Shown: positions 1-12,635 of the stretch, piece by piece
Numbering within the stretch: the first letter of the stretch is position 1
How the letters are laid out: the number at the start of each line of letters is the position of its first letter
NCBI RefSeq assembly: GCF_029227915.1
Contig: NC_079886.1
Coordinates: forward strand, 28,622,501 to 28,686,500
Direction: 5' to 3'
Length of the DNA: 64,000 bases
Source: Hydractinia symbiolongicarpus
Lineage: Eukaryota > Cnidaria > Hydrozoa > Anthoathecata > Hydractiniidae
Translations under genes and position numbers: made by a program
Notes under the pieces: model-generated
Seen by the model: the letters and a program-made list of their open reading frames with translations, nothing else
The model's database searches: none
Told to the model about the DNA's origin: nothing

Positions 1-1468
1 TTCTTTAAATTATTTTTTCACCACTAAAACGCATGAGACTTGTAGTTTTCAAAACTGATTTCATTTTTGATGAGACGCTGAATAAAAGGAGTTTAATCGC
101 CGGCAAACGAAAACCCGCGCTTTCCCGTATATCCCGGACTCGGCCCGTATAGTTGAATGTATAGAAAGAAAGTAAACTGGGAGTAAACTCATTTCCCGAA
201 CGATTTTTTAAATTATTTTTTTACCACTAAAACGCATAAGACTTGTAGTTTTCAAAAACGATTTCATTTTTGATGAGACGCTGAATAAAAGGAGTTCAAT
301 CGCCGGCAAACGAAAACCCGCGATTTCCCGTAAATCCCGGACTCGGCCCGTATAGTCAAAAGTATACAAAGAAAGTGCCCAGGGAGTAAACTCATTTCCC
401 GAACGATTTTTTAAATTATTTTTTTATCACTAAGACGCATGAGACTTGTAGTTTTCAAAAATGATTTCATTTTTGATGAGACGCTGAATAAAAGGAGTTT
501 AATCGCCGGCAAACGAAAACCCGCGATTTCCCGTAAATCCCGGACTCGGCCCGTATAGTCAAAAGTATACAAAGAAAGTACCCAGGAAGTAAACTCATTT
601 CCCGAACGATTCTTTAAATTATTTTTTCACCACTAAAACGCATGAGACTTATAGTTTTCAAAACTGATTTCATTTTTGATGAGACGCTGAATAAAAGGAG
701 TTTAATCGCCGGCAAACGAAAACCCGCGCTTTCCCGTATATCCCGGACTCGGCCCGTATAGTCGAATGTATACAAATAAAGTACCCAGGGAGTAAACTCA
801 TTTTCCGAACGATTTTTTAAATTATTTTTTCACTACTAAAACGCATGAGACTTGTAGTTTTCAAAAATGATTTCATTTTTGATGAGACACTGAATAAAAA
901 GAGTTTAATCGCCGGCAAACGAAAACCCGGGAGTTCCCGTAAATCCCGGGCTTGACCCGTATAGTCAAATGTATAGAAAGAAAGTACCCAGGGAGTAAAC
1001 TCATTTTCCGAACGATTTTTTAAATTATTTTTTCACTACTAAAACGCATGAGACTTGTAGTTTTCAAAAATGATTTCATTCTTGATGAGACGCTGAATAA
1101 AAGGAGTTTAATCTCCGGCAAACGAAAACCCGCGATTTCCCGTAAATCCCAGACTCGGCCCGTATAGTCAAAAGTATACAAAGAAAGTACGCAGGGAGTA
1201 AACTCATTTCCCGAACGATTCTTTAAATTATTTTTCACCACTAAAACGCATGAGACTTGTAGTTTTCAAAACTGATTTCATTTTTGATGAGACGCTGAAT
1301 AAAAGGAGTTTAATCGCCGGCAAACGAAAACCCGCGCTTTCCCGTATATCCCGGACTCGGCCCGTATAGTCGAATGTATACAAAGAAAGTACCCAGGGAG
1401 TAAACTCATTTTCCGAACTATTTTTAAATTATTTTTTCACCACTAAAACGCATGAGACTTGTAGTTTT

Positions 1469-1486
1469 CAAAAATGATCATTTTTG
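1469..1486. repeat. Perfect 18-bp palindrome, dyad variant
   Basis: Here the dyad has lost its central two bases and reads CAAAAATGATCATTTTTG, which is identical to its own reverse complement and contains TGATCA. Two more copies are at 2480-2497 and 3289-3306. The latter two are explained by an approximately 810-bp duplication. Confidence 0.85.
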
Positions 1487-2479
1487 ATGAGACGCTGAAT
1501 AAAAGGAGTTTAATCTCCGGCAAACGAAAACCCGCGATTTCCCGTAAATCCCAGACTCGGCCCGTATAGTCAAATGTATACAAATAAAGTACGCAGGGAG
1601 TAAACTCATTTCCCGAACGATTCTTTAAATTATTTTTAACCACTAAAACGCATGAGTCTTGTAGTTTTCAAAACTGATTTCATTTTTGATGAGACGCTGA
1701 ATAAAAGGAGTTTAATCGCCGGCAAACGAAAACCCGCGCTTTCCCGTATATCCCGGACTCGGCCCGTATAGTCGAATGTATACAAAGAAAGTACCCAGGG
1801 AGTAAACTCATTTTCCGAACTATTTTTTAAATTATTTTTTCACCACTAAAACGCATGAGACTTGTAGTTTTCAAAAATGATTTCATTTGTGATGAGACGC
1901 TGAATAAAAGGAGTTTAATCGCCGTCAAACGAAAACCCGGGAGTTCCCGTAAATCCCGGGCTTGACCCGCATAGTCGAATGTATAGAAAGAAAGTAAAAA
2001 GGGAGTAAACTCATTTCCCGAACGATTTTTTAAATTATTTTTTTACCACTAAGACGCATGAGACTTGTAGTTTTCAAAAATGATTTCATTTTTGATGAGA
2101 CGCTGAATAAAAGGAGTTTAATCTTCGGCAAACGAAAACCCGCGATTTCCCGTAAATCCCAGACTCGGCCCGTATAGTCAAATGTATACAAATAAAGTAC
2201 GCAGGGAGTAAACTCATTTCCCGAACGATTCTTTAAATTATTTTTCACCACTAAAACGCATAAGACTTGTAGTTTTCAAAAATGATTTCATTTTTGATGA
2301 GACGCTGAATAAAGGAAGTTTAATCGCCGGCAAACGAAAACCCGCGATTTCCCGTAAATCCCGGGCTTGGCCCGTATAGTCGAATGTATACAAAGAAAGT
2401 ACCCAGGGAGTAAACTCATTTCCCGAACGATTTTTTAAATTATTTTTTCACCACTAAAACGCATGAGACTTGTAGTTTT

Positions 2480-2497
2480 CAAAAATGATCATTTTTG
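2480..2497. repeat. Perfect 18-bp palindrome, second copy
   Basis: Same two-base-deleted dyad as at 1469. It is followed by a gccggc-type core, unlike the tccggc cores after the copies at 1469 and 3289, so the variant has been recombined onto different downstream halves. Confidence 0.85.
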
Positions 2498-3288
2498 ATG
2501 AGACGCTGAATAAAAGGAGTTTAATCGCCGGCAAACGAAAACCCGCGCTTTCCCGTATATCCCGGACTCGGCCCGTATAGTCGAATGTATACAAAGAAAG
2601 TACCCAGGGAGTAAACTCATTTTCCGAACTATTTTTTAAATTATTTTTTCACCACTAAAACGCATGAGACTTGTAGTTTTCAAAAATGATTTCATTTGTG
2701 ATGAGACGCTGAATAAAAGGAGTTTAATCGCCGTCAAACGAAAACCCGGGAGTTCCCGTAAATCCCGGGCTTGACCCGCATAGTCGAATGTATAGAAAGA
2801 AAGTAAACTGGGAGTAAACTCATTTCCCGAACGATTTTTTAAATTATTTTTTTACCACTAAGACGCATGAGGTTTGTAGTTTTCAAAAATGATTTCATTT
2901 TTGATGAGACGCTGAATAAAAGGAGTTTAATCTTCGGCAAACGAAAACCCGCGATTTCCCGTAAATCCCAGACTCGGCCCGTATAGTCAAATGTATACAA
3001 ATAAAGTACGCAGGGAGTAAACTCATTTCCCGAACGATTCTTTAAATTATTTTTCACCACTAAAACGCATAAGACTTGTAGTTTTCAAAAATGATTTCAT
3101 TTTTGATGAGACGCTGAATAAAGGAAGTTTAATCGCCGGCAAACGAAAACCCGCGATTTCCCGTAAATCCCGGGCTTGGCCCGTATAGTCGAATGTATAC
3201 AAAGAAAGTACCCAGGGAGTAAACTCATTTCCCGAACGATTTTTTAAATTATTTTTTCACCACTAAAACGCATGAGACTTGTAGTTTT

Positions 3289-3306
3289 CAAAAATGATCA
3301 TTTTTG
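3289..3306. repeat. Perfect 18-bp palindrome, third copy
   Basis: Third copy of the two-base-deleted dyad, 809 bp after the second. Its downstream half matches that of the first copy at 1469. Confidence 0.85.
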
Positions 3307-4249
3307 ATGAGACGCTGAATAAAAGGAGTTTAATCTCCGGCAAACGAAAACCCGCGATTTCCCGTAAATCCCAGACTCGGCCCGTATAGTCAAATGTATA
3401 CAAATAAAGTACGCAGGGAGTAAACTCATTTCCCGAACGATTCTTTAAATTATTTTTCACCACTAAAACGCATAAGACTTGTAGTTTTCAAAAATGATTT
3501 CATTTTTGATGAGACGCTGAATAAAAGGAGTTTAATTGCCGGCAAACGAAAACCCACGATTTCCCGTAAATCGCGGACTCGGCCCGTATAGTCAAAAGTA
3601 TACAAAGAAAGTACCCAGGGAGCAAACTCATTTCCCGAACGATTCTTTAAATTATTTTTCACCACTAAAACGCATAAGACTTGTAGTTTTCAAAAATGAT
3701 TTCATTTTTGATGAGACGCTGAATAAAAGAAGTTTAACCGCCGGCAAACGAAAACCCGCGATTTCCCGTAAATCCCGGGCTTGGCCCGTATAGTCGAATG
3801 TATACAAAGAAAGTACCCAGGGAGTAAACTCATTTCCCGAACGATTTTTTAAATTATTTTTTCACCACTAAAACGCATGAGACTTGTAGTTTTCAAAAAT
3901 GATTTCATTTTTGATGAGACGCTGAATAAAAGGAGTTTAATCGCCGGCAAACGAAAACCGGGAGTTCCCGTAAATCCCGGGCTTGACCCGTATAGTCGAA
4001 TGTATAGAAAGAAAGTAAACTGGGAGTAAACTCATTTCCCGAACGATTTTTTAAATTAATTTTTTACCACTAAAACGCATAAGACTTGTAGTTTTCAAAA
4101 ACGATTTCATTCTTGATGAGACGCTGAATAAAAGGAGTTTAATCTCCGGCAAACGAAAACCCGCGATTTCCCGTAAATCCCAGACTCGGCCCGTATAGTC
4201 AAATGTATACAAAGAAAGTACGCAGGGAGTAAACTCATTTCCCGAACGA

Positions 4250-4422
4250 TTCTTTAAATTATTTTTCACCACTAAAACGCATGAGACTTGTAGTTTTTAA
4301 AAATAATTTCATTTTTGATGAGACGCTGTATAAAAGAAGTTTAATCGCCGGCAAGGGCTTGGCCCGTATAGTCGAATGTAAACAAAGAAAGCACCCAGGG
4401 AGTAAACTCATTTCCCGAACGA
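4250..4422 (+). repeat. Short monomer 1 (29-bp core deletion)
   Basis: A 173-bp monomer. Between 4354 and 4355 cggcaa joins directly to gggcttgg, losing phase 107-135, most of the GC-rich core. It also carries the linked changes gctgtataaaagaag, gtaaacaaag and aagcaccc found in nearly all short monomers. These linked markers show that the subtype arose once and was then spread by duplication. Confidence 0.93.
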
Positions 4423-6044
4423 TTTTTTAAATTATTTTTTCGCCACAAAAACGCATGAGACTAGTAGTTTTCAAAAATGATTTCATTTTTGATGAGACGC
4501 TGAATAAAAGGAGTTTAATCTCCGGCAAACGAAAACCCGCGATTTCCCCTAAATCCCGGAACCGGCCCGTATAGTCAAAAGTAAGCAAAGAAATTACGCA
4601 GGGAGTAAACTCATTTCCCGAACGATTCTTTAAATTATATTTTCACCACTAAAACGCATGACACTTGTCGTTTTCAAAAATGATTTCATTTTTGATGAGA
4701 CGCTGAATAAAAGGAGTTTAATTGCCGGCAAATGAAAACCCACGATTTCCCGTAAATCGCGGACTCGGCCCGTATAGTCAAAAGTTTACAAAGAAAGTAC
4801 CCAGGGAGCAAACTCATTTCCCGAACGATTCTTTAAATTATTTTTTCACCACTAAAACGCATGAGACTTGTAGTTTTCAAAAATGATTTCATTTGTGATG
4901 AGACGCTGAATAAAAGGAGTTTAATCGCCGTCAAACGAAAACCCGGGAGTTCCCGTAAATCCCAGGCTTGACCCGCATAGTCGAATGTATAGAAAGAAAG
5001 TAAACTGGGAGTAAACTCATTTCCCGAACGATTTTTTAAATTATTTTTTTACCACTAAGACGCATGAGACTTGTAGTTTTCAAAAATGATTTCATTTTTG
5101 ATGAGACGCTGAATAAAAGGAGTTTAATCTCCGGCAAACGAAAACCCGCGATTTCCCGTAAATCCCAGACTCGGCCCGTATAGTCAAATGTATACAAATA
5201 AAGTACGCAGGGAGTAAACTCATTTCCCGAACGATTCTTTAAATTATTTTTCACCACTAAAACGCATAAGACTTGTAGTTTTTAAAAATAATTTCATTTT
5301 TGATGAGACGCTGAATAAAAGGAGTTTAATCGCCGGCAAACGAAAACCCACGATTTCCCGTAAATCGCGGACTCGGCCCGTATAGTCAAAAGTATACAAA
5401 GAAAGTACCCAGGGAGCAAACTCATTTCTCGAACGATTCTTTAAATTATTTTTCACCACTAAAACGCATAAGACTTGTAGTTTTCAAAAATGATTTCATT
5501 TTTGATGAGACGCTGAATAAAAGGAGTTTAATCGCCGGCAAACGAAAACCCGCGATTTCCCGTAAATCCCGGGCTTGGCCGGTATAGTCGAATGTATACA
5601 AAGAAAGTACCCAGGGAGTAAACTCATTTCCCGAACGATTTTTTAAATAATTTTTTCACCACTAAAACGCATGAGACTTGTAGTTTTCAAAAATGATTTC
5701 ATTTTTGATGAGACGCTGAATAAAAGGAGTTTAATCGCCGGCAAACGAAAACCCGGGAGTTCCCGTAAATCCCGGGCTTGACCCGTATAGTCGAATGTAT
5801 AGAAAGAAAGTAAACTAGAAGTAAACTCATTTCCCGAACGATTTTTTAAATTAATTTTTTACCACTAAAACGCATAAGACTTGTAGTTTTCAAAAACGAT
5901 TTCATTCTTGATGAGACGCTGAATAAAAGGAGTTTAATCTCCGGCAAACGAAAACCCGCGATTTCCCGTAAATCCCAGACTCGGCCCGTATAGTCAAATG
6001 TATACAAAGAAAGTACGCAGGGAGTAAACTCATTTCCCGAACGA

Positions 6045-6217
6045 TTCTTTAAATTATTTTTCACCACTAAAACGCATGAGACTTGTAGTTTTTAAAAATA
6101 ATTTCATTTTTGATGAGACGCTGTATAAAAGAAGTTTAATCGCCGGCAAGGGCTTGTCCCGTATAGTCGAATGTAAACAAAGAAAGCACCCATGGAGTAA
6201 ACTCATTTCCCGAACGA
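6045..6217 (+). repeat. Short monomer 2
   Basis: Deletion join at 6149/6150. It differs from copy 1 by cttgtccc and cacccatgg. It is 1,795 bp downstream of copy 1 within a duplicated segment. Confidence 0.93.
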
Positions 6218-7434
6218 TTATTTAAATTATTTTTTCGCCACTAAAACGCATGAGACTTGTAGTTTTCAAAAATGATTTCATTTTTGATGAGACGCTGAAT
6301 AAAAGGAGTTTAATCTCCGGCAAACGAAAACCCGCGATTTCCCCTAAATCCCGGAACCGGCCCGTATAGTCAAAAGTAAGCAAAGAAATTACGCAGGGAG
6401 TAAACTCATTTCCCGAACGATTCTTTAAATTATATTTTCACCACTAAAACGCATGACACTTGTAGTTTTCAAAAATGATTTCATTTTTGATGAGACGCTG
6501 AATAAAAGAAGTTTAATCGCCGGCAAACGAAAACCCGCGATTTCTTGTAAATCCCGGGCTTGGCCCGTATAGTCGAATGTATACAAAGAAAGTACCCAGG
6601 GAGTAAACTCATTTCCCGAACGATTTTTTAAATTATTTTTTTACCACTAAGACGCATGAGACTTGTAGTTTTTAAAAATGATTTCATTTTTGATGAGACG
6701 CTGAATAAAAGGAGTTTAATTGCCGGCAAACGAAAACCCACGATTTCCCGTAAATCGCGGACTCGGCCCGTATAGTCAAAAGTATACAAAGAAAGTACCC
6801 AGGGAGCAAACTCATTTCCCGAACGATTCTTTAAATTATTTTTTCACCACTAAAACGCATGAGACTTGTAGTTTTCAAAACTGATTTCATTTTTAATGAG
6901 ACGCTGAATAAAAGGAGTTTAATCGCCGGCAAACGAAAACCCGCGCTTTCCCGTATATCCCGGACTCGGCCCGTATAGTCGAATGTATACAAAGAAAGTA
7001 CCCAGGGAGTAAACTCATTTTCCGAACGATTTTTTAAATTATATTTTCACCACTAAAACGCATGAGACTTGTAGTTTTCAAAAATGATTTCATTTTTGAT
7101 GAGACGCTGAATAAAAGGAGTTTAATCGCCGGCAAACAAAAACCCGGGAGTTCCCGTAAATCCCGGGCTTGACCCGTATAGTCGAATGAATAGAAAGAAA
7201 GTAAACTGGGAGTAAACTCATTTCCCAAACGATTTTTTAAATTATTTTTTCACCACTAAAACGCATAAGACTTGTAGTTTTCAAAAATGATTTCATTTTT
7301 GATGAGACGCTGAATAAAAGGAGTTTAATCTCCGGCAAACGAAAATCCGCGATTTCCCTTAAATCCCGGAACGGCCTGTATAGTCAAAAGTATACAAAGA
7401 AAGTACGCAGGGAGTAAACTCATTTCCCGAACGA

Positions 7435-7607
7435 TTCTTTAAATTATTTTTCACCACTAAAACGCATGACACTTGTAGTTTTTAAAAATAATTTCATTTT
7501 TGATGAGACGCTGTATAAAAGAAGTTTAATCGCCGGCAAGGGCTTGGCCCGTATAGTCGAATGTAAACAAAGAAAGCACCCAGGGAGTAAACTCATTTCC
7601 CGAACGA
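7435..7607 (+). repeat. Short monomer 3
   Basis: Deletion join at 7539/7540. It has catgacacttg instead of catgagacttg upstream, so its first half was probably exchanged with the gacacttg subtype. Confidence 0.93.
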
Positions 7608-9433
7608 TTTTTTAAATTATTTTTTCGCCACTAAAACGCATGAGACTTGTAGTTTTCAAAAATGATTTCATTTTTGATGAGACGCTGAATAAAAGGAGTT
7701 TAATCTCCGGCAAACGAAAACCCGCGATTTCCCCTAAATCCCGGAACCGGCCCGTATAGTCAAAAGTAAGCAAAGAAATTACGCAGGGAGTAAACTCATT
7801 TCCCGAACGATTCTTTAAATTATATTTTCACCACTAAAACGCATGACACTTGTAGTTTTCAAAAATGATTTCATTTTTGATGAGACGCTGAATAAAAGAA
7901 GTTTAATCGCCGGCAAACGAAAACCCGCGATTTCTTGTAAATCCCGGGCTTGGCCCGTATAGTCGAATGTATACAAAGAAAGTACCCAGGGAGTAAACTC
8001 ATTTCCCGAACGATTTTTTAAATTATTTTTTTACCACTAAGACGCATGAGACTTGTAGTTTTTAAAAATGATTTCATTTTTGATGAGACGCTGAATAAAA
8101 GGAGTTTAATCGCCGGCAAACGAAAACCCGCGATTTCCCGTAAATCCCAGACTCGGCCCGTATAGTCAAAAGTATACAAAGAAAGTACCCAGGGAGTAAA
8201 CTCATTTCCCGAACGATTCTTTAAATTATTTTTTCACCATTAAAACGCATGAGACTTGTAGTTTTCAAAACTGATTTCATTTTTGATGAGACGCTGAATA
8301 AAAGGAGTTTAATCGCCGGCAAACGAAAACCCGCGCTTTCCCGTATATCCCGGACTCGGCCCGTATAGTCGAATGTATACAAAGAAAGTACCCAGGGAGT
8401 AAACTCATTTTCCGAACGATTTTTTAAATTATTTTTTTACCACTAAGACGCATGAGACTTGTCGTTTTCAAAAATGATTTCATTTTTGATGAGACGCTGA
8501 ATAAAAGGAGTTTAATTGCCGGCAAACGAAAACCCACGATTTCCCGTAAATCGCGGACTCGGCCCGTATAGTTAAAAGTATACAAAGAAAGTACCCAGGG
8601 AGCAAACTCATTTCCCGAACGATTCTTTAAATTATTTTTTCACCACTAAAACGCATGAGACTTGTAGTTTTCAAAACTGATTTCATTTTTAATGAGACGC
8701 TGAATAAAAGGAGTTTAATCGCCGGCAAACGAAAACCCGCGCTTTCCCGTATATCCCGGACTCGGCCCGTATAGTCGAATGTATACAAAGAAAGTACCCA
8801 GGGAGTAAACTCATTTTCCGAACGATTTTTTAAATTATATTTTCACCACTAAAACGCATGAGACTTGTAGTTTTCAAAAATGATTTCATTTTTGATGAGA
8901 CGCTGAATAAAAGGAGTTTAATCGCCGGCAAACAAAAACCCGGGAGTTCCCGTAAATCCCGGGCTTGACCCGTATAGTCGAATGAATAGAAAGAAAGTAA
9001 ACTGGGAGTAAACTCATTTCCCAAACGATTTTTTAAATTATTTTTTCACCACTAAAACGCATAAGACTTGTAGTTTTCAAAAATGATTTCATTTTTGATG
9101 AGACGCTGAATAAAAGGAGTTTAATCTCCGGCAAACGAAAATCCGCGATTTCCCTTAAATCCCGGAACGGCCCGTATAGTCAAAAGTATACAAAGAAAGT
9201 ACGCAGGGAGTAAACTCATTTCCCGAACGATTCTTTAAATTATATTTTCACCACTAAAACGCATGACACTTGTAGTTTTCAAAAATGATTTCATTTTTGA
9301 TGAGACGCTGAATATAAGAAGTTTAATCGCCGGCAAACGAAAACCCGCGATTTCCCGTAAATCCCGGGCTTGGCCCGTATAGTCGAATGTATACAAAGAA
9401 AGTACCCAGGGAGTAAACTCATTTCCCGAACGA

Positions 9434-9636
9434 TTTTTTAAATTATTTTTTCACCACTAAAACGCATGAGACTTGTAGTTTTCAAAAATGATTTCATTTT
9501 TGATGAGACGCTGAATAAAAGGAGTTTAATCGCCGGCAAACGAAAACCCGGGAGTTCCCGTAAATCCCGGGCTTGACCCGTATAGTCGAATGTATAGAAA
9601 GAAAGTAAACTGGGAGTAAACTAATTTCCCGAACGA
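9434..9636 (+). repeat. Representative full-length 203-bp monomer
   Basis: An exact 203-bp copy of the subtype with a CCCGGGA...TCCCGGG core and the ending aaactgggag. It shows the usual order: A/T tract, caccactaaaacgcatgag, the dyad at 9483-9502, the gctgaataaaagg segment, the GCCGGC core, and the phase 175-203 tail. It serves as a reference for the phase numbers used elsewhere. Its subtype normally precedes the monomer that begins tttaaattaattttttacc. Confidence 0.9.
9483..9502. repeat. Conserved 20-bp dyad within the monomer (example copy)
   Basis: CAAAAATGATTTCATTTTTG has 9-bp perfect inverted arms (CAAAAATGA and TCATTTTTG) around TT. It recurs at phase 50-69 in most monomers of all three blocks. 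In the subtype reading caaaactgatttc this dyad is broken, but an overlapping AGTTTT-C-AAAACT dyad appears instead. It could be a protein-binding site or a cruciform-prone element, as dyads in centromeric satellites are known to be; that role is inference. Confidence 0.8.
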
Positions 9637-10245
9637 TTTTTTAAATTAATTTTTTACCACTAAGACGCATGAGACTTGTAGTTTTTAAAAATGATTTCAT
9701 TTTTGATGAGACGCTGAATAAAAGGAGTTTAATCGCCGGCAAACGAAAACCCGCGATTTCCCGTAAATCCCAGACTCGGCCCGTATAGTCAAAAGTATAC
9801 AAAGAAAGTACCCAGGGAGTAAACTCATTTCCCGAACGATTCTTTAAATTATTTTCTCACCATTAAAACGCATGAGACTTGTAGTTTTCAAATCTGATTT
9901 CATTTTTGATGAGACGCTGAATAAAAGGAGTTTAATCGCCGGCAAACGAAAACCCGCGCTTTCCCGTATATCCCGGACTCGGCCCGTATAGTCGAATGTA
10001 TACAAAGAAAGTACCCAGGGAGTAAACTCATTTTCCAAACGATTTTTTAAATTATTTTTTTACCACTAAGACGCATGAGACTTGTCGTTTTCAAAAATGA
10101 TTTCATTTTTGATGAGACGCTGAATAAAAGGAGTTTAATTGCCGGTAAACGAAAACCCACGATTTCCCGTAAATCGCGGACTCGGCCCGTATAGTCAAAA
10201 GTATACAAAGAAAGTACCCAGGGAGCAAACTCATTTCCCGAACGA

Positions 10246-10501
10246 TTCTTTAAATTATTTTTTCACCACTAAAATGCATGAGACTTGTAGTTTTCAAAAC
10301 TGATTTCATTTTTAATGAGACGCTGAATAAAAGGAGTTTAATCGCCGGCAAACGAAAACCCGCGCTTTCCCGTATATCCCGGACTCGGCCCGCATAGTCG
10401 AATGTGTACAAATAAAGTACCCAGGGAGTAACGGGACTCGGCCCGTATAGTCAAAAGTATACAAAGAAAGTACCCAGGGAGCAAACTCATTTCCCGAACG
10501 A
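10246..10501 (+). repeat. 256-bp compound monomer with 53-bp partial repeat
   Basis: At 10432/10433 the sequence runs from gggagtaa (phase 186) back to cgggactcgg (about phase 134), adding 53 bp. The extra piece repeats the cggcccgtatag to gggag segment. The first half carries private changes (cgcatag, gtgtacaaataaag) that the second half lacks, so the two halves come from different monomers. Confidence 0.85.
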
Positions 10502-11718
10502 TTCTTTAAATTATTTTTTCACCACTAAAACGCATGAGACTTGTAGGTTTCAAAACTGATTTCATTTTTAATAAGACGCTGAATAAAAGGAGTTTAATCG
10601 CCGGCAAACGAAAACCCGCGCTTTCCCGTATATCCCGGACTCGGCTTGTATAGTCGAATGTATACAAAGAAAGTACCCAGGGAGTAAACTCATTTTCCGA
10701 ACGATTTTTTAAATTATATTTTCACCACTAAAACGCATGAGACTTGTAGTTTTCAAAAATGATTTCATTTTTGATGAGACGCTGAATAAAAGGAGTTTAA
10801 TCGCCGGCAAACAAAAACCCGGGAGTTCCCGTAAATCCCGGGCTTGACCCGTATAGTCGAATGAATAGAAAGAAAGTAAACTGGGAGTAAACTCATTTCC
10901 CAAACGATTTTTTAAATTATTTTTTCACCACTAAAACGCATAAGACTTGTAGTTTTCAAAAATGATTTCATTTTTGATGAGACGCTGAATAAAAGGAGTT
11001 TAATCTCCGGCAAACGAAAATCCGCGATTTCCCTTAAATCCCGGAACGGCCCGTATAGTCAAAAGTATACAAAGAAAGTACGCAGGGAGTAAACTCATTT
11101 CCCGAACGATTCTTTAAATTATATTTTCACCACTAAAACGCATGACACTTGTAGTTTTCAAAAATGATTTCATTTTTGATGAGACGCTGAATATAAGAAG
11201 TTTAATCGCCGGGAAACGAAAACCCGCGATTTCCCGTAAATCCCGGGCTTGGCCCGTATAGTCGAATGTATACAAAGAAAGTACCCAGGGAGTAAATTCA
11301 TTTCCCGAACGATTTTTTAAATTATTTTTTCACCACTAAAACGCATGAGACTTGTAGTTTTCAAAAATGATTTCATTTTTGATGAGACGCTGAATAAAAG
11401 GAGTTTAATCGCCGGCAAACGAAAACCCGGGAGTTCCCGTAAATCCCGGGCTTGACCCGTATAGTCGAATGTATAGAAAGAAAGTAAACTGGGAGTAAAC
11501 TCATTTCCCGAACGATTTTTTAAATTAATTTTTTACCACTAAAACGCATAAGACTTGTAGTTTTCAAAAACGATTTCATTCTTGATGAGACGCTGAATAA
11601 AAGGAGTTTAATCTCCGGCAAACGAAAACCCGCGATTTCCCGTAAATCCCAGACTCGGCCCGTATAGTCAAATGTATACAAAGAAAGTACGCAGGGAGTA
11701 AACTCATTTCCCGAACGA

Positions 11719-11891
11719 TTCTTTAAATTATTTTTCATCACTAAAACGCATGAGACATGTAGTTTTTAAAAATAATTTCATTTTTGATGAGATGCTGTAT
11801 AAAAGAAGTTTAATCGCCGGCAAGGGCTTGGCCCGTATAGTCGAATGTAAACAAAGAAAGCACCCAGGGAGTAAACTCATTTCCCGAACGA
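11719..11891 (+). repeat. Short monomer 4, left arm of palindrome
   Basis: Deletion join at 11823/11824. It carries the rare gagacatgtag and gatgctgtat changes. The gacatgtag change is mirrored in the short monomer at 12636-12808 across the A/B junction. Confidence 0.93.
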
Positions 11892-12246
11892 TTTTTTAAA
11901 TTATTTTTTCGCCACTAAAACGCATGAGACTTGTAGTTTTCAAAAATGATTTCATTTTTGATGAGACGCTGAATAAAAGGAGTTTAATCTCCAGCAAACG
12001 AAAACCCGCGATTTCCCCTAAATCCCGGAACCGGCCCGTATAGTCAAAAGTAAGCAAAGAAAGTACGCAGGGAGTAAACTCATTTCCCGAACGATTCTTT
12101 AAATTATATTTTCACCACTAAAACGCATGACACTTGTAGTTTTCAAAAATGATTTCATTTTTGATGAGACGCTGAATAAAAGAAGTTTAATCGCCGGCAA
12201 ACGCAAACCCGCGATTTCCCGTAAATCCCGGGCTTGGCCGGTATAG

Positions 12247-12280
12247 TCGAATGTATACAGAGAAAGTACCTAGGGAGTAA
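12247..12280. other. 34-nt asymmetric spacer of the A/B palindrome
   Basis: This is plus-type monomer sequence from phase 153 to 186 (tcgaatg to gggagtaa), present only once at the fold point. It would be the loop of a cruciform or the site where a fold-back copy began. Confidence 0.85.
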
Positions 12281-12635
12281 CTATACGGGCCGAGTCCGGG
12301 ATTTATGGGAAATCGTGGGTTTGCGTTTGCCGGCGATTAAACTTCTTTTATTCAGCGTCTCATCAAAAATGAAATCATTTTTGAAAACTACAAGTGTCAG
12401 GCGTTTTAGTGGTGAAAATATAATTTAAAGAATCGTTCGGGAAATGAGTTTACTCCCTGCGTACTTTCTTTGCTTACTTTTGACTATACGGGCCGGTTCC
12501 GGGATTTAGGGGAAATCGCGGGTTTTCGTTTGCCGGAGATTAAACTCCTTTTATTCAGCGTCTCATCAAAAATGAAATCATTTTTGAAAACTACAAGTCT
12601 CATGCGTTTTAGTGGCGAAAAAATAATTTAAAAAA

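Larger units (their letters stand above)
1700..3330 (+). repeat. 810-bp tandem duplication (4 monomers)
   Basis: About 1,700-2,510 is repeated at about 2,510-3,320 with an offset of 809-810 bp. Both copies share catttgtgatgag, gccgtcaaacg and the ttaatcttcgg variant near 2120 and 2930. Edges are approximate, placed by eye where diagnostic variants stop matching. Confidence 0.75.
3330..6460 (+). repeat. About 1,795-bp duplication pair (9-monomer offset)
   Basis: The segment about 3,330-4,665 matches about 5,125-6,460, including one short monomer in each (4250 and 6045) and the ccacgatttcccgtaaatcgcgg subtype. The copies diverge at about 4,665, where the first continues into a gtcgttttc subtype and the second does not. 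Boundaries are approximate. Confidence 0.7.
6045..8105 (+). repeat. 1,390-bp duplication pair (7-monomer offset)
   Basis: About 6,045-6,715 matches 7,435-8,105, each copy starting with a short monomer. Both carry the rare tttcttgtaaatc variant (6541 and 7931). The same variant appears in mirror orientation in block B near 14.71 and 15.40 kb. Confidence 0.7.
8430..11540 (+). repeat. 8-monomer duplication pair with one extra compound monomer
   Basis: About 8,430-9,660 matches about 10,050-11,540. The offset is about 1,623 bp at the left and about 1,879 bp at the right, because the second copy contains an additional 256-bp compound monomer (10246-10501). Shared markers include cttgtcgttttc, gaatgaatag, a one-base-deleted ggaacggcc, and gaatataagaag. 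Confidence 0.7.
1..12280 (+). repeat. Block A: plus-orientation satellite
   Basis: About 60 head-to-tail monomers in plus orientation, starting at phase 1 and ending at phase 186 (gggagtaa) where orientation flips. The main internal periods are about 810 bp (near 1.7-3.3 kb), about 1,795 bp (3.3-6.5 kb), 1,390 bp (6.0-8.1 kb) and about 1,623 or 1,879 bp (8.4-11.5 kb). Four short monomers occur in it. Monomers with the gaatgaatag marker near 7.03, 8.83 and 10.71 kb are relatives of the block C monomers that carry telomeric inserts, but lack the insert. Confidence 0.95.

Noticed and set aside
3536-3793. 85-codon open frame on the plus strand
   Set aside because: It reads along the monomer strand across two adjacent repeat copies and exists only because of local variants. 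Equivalent frames in neighbouring monomers are closed.
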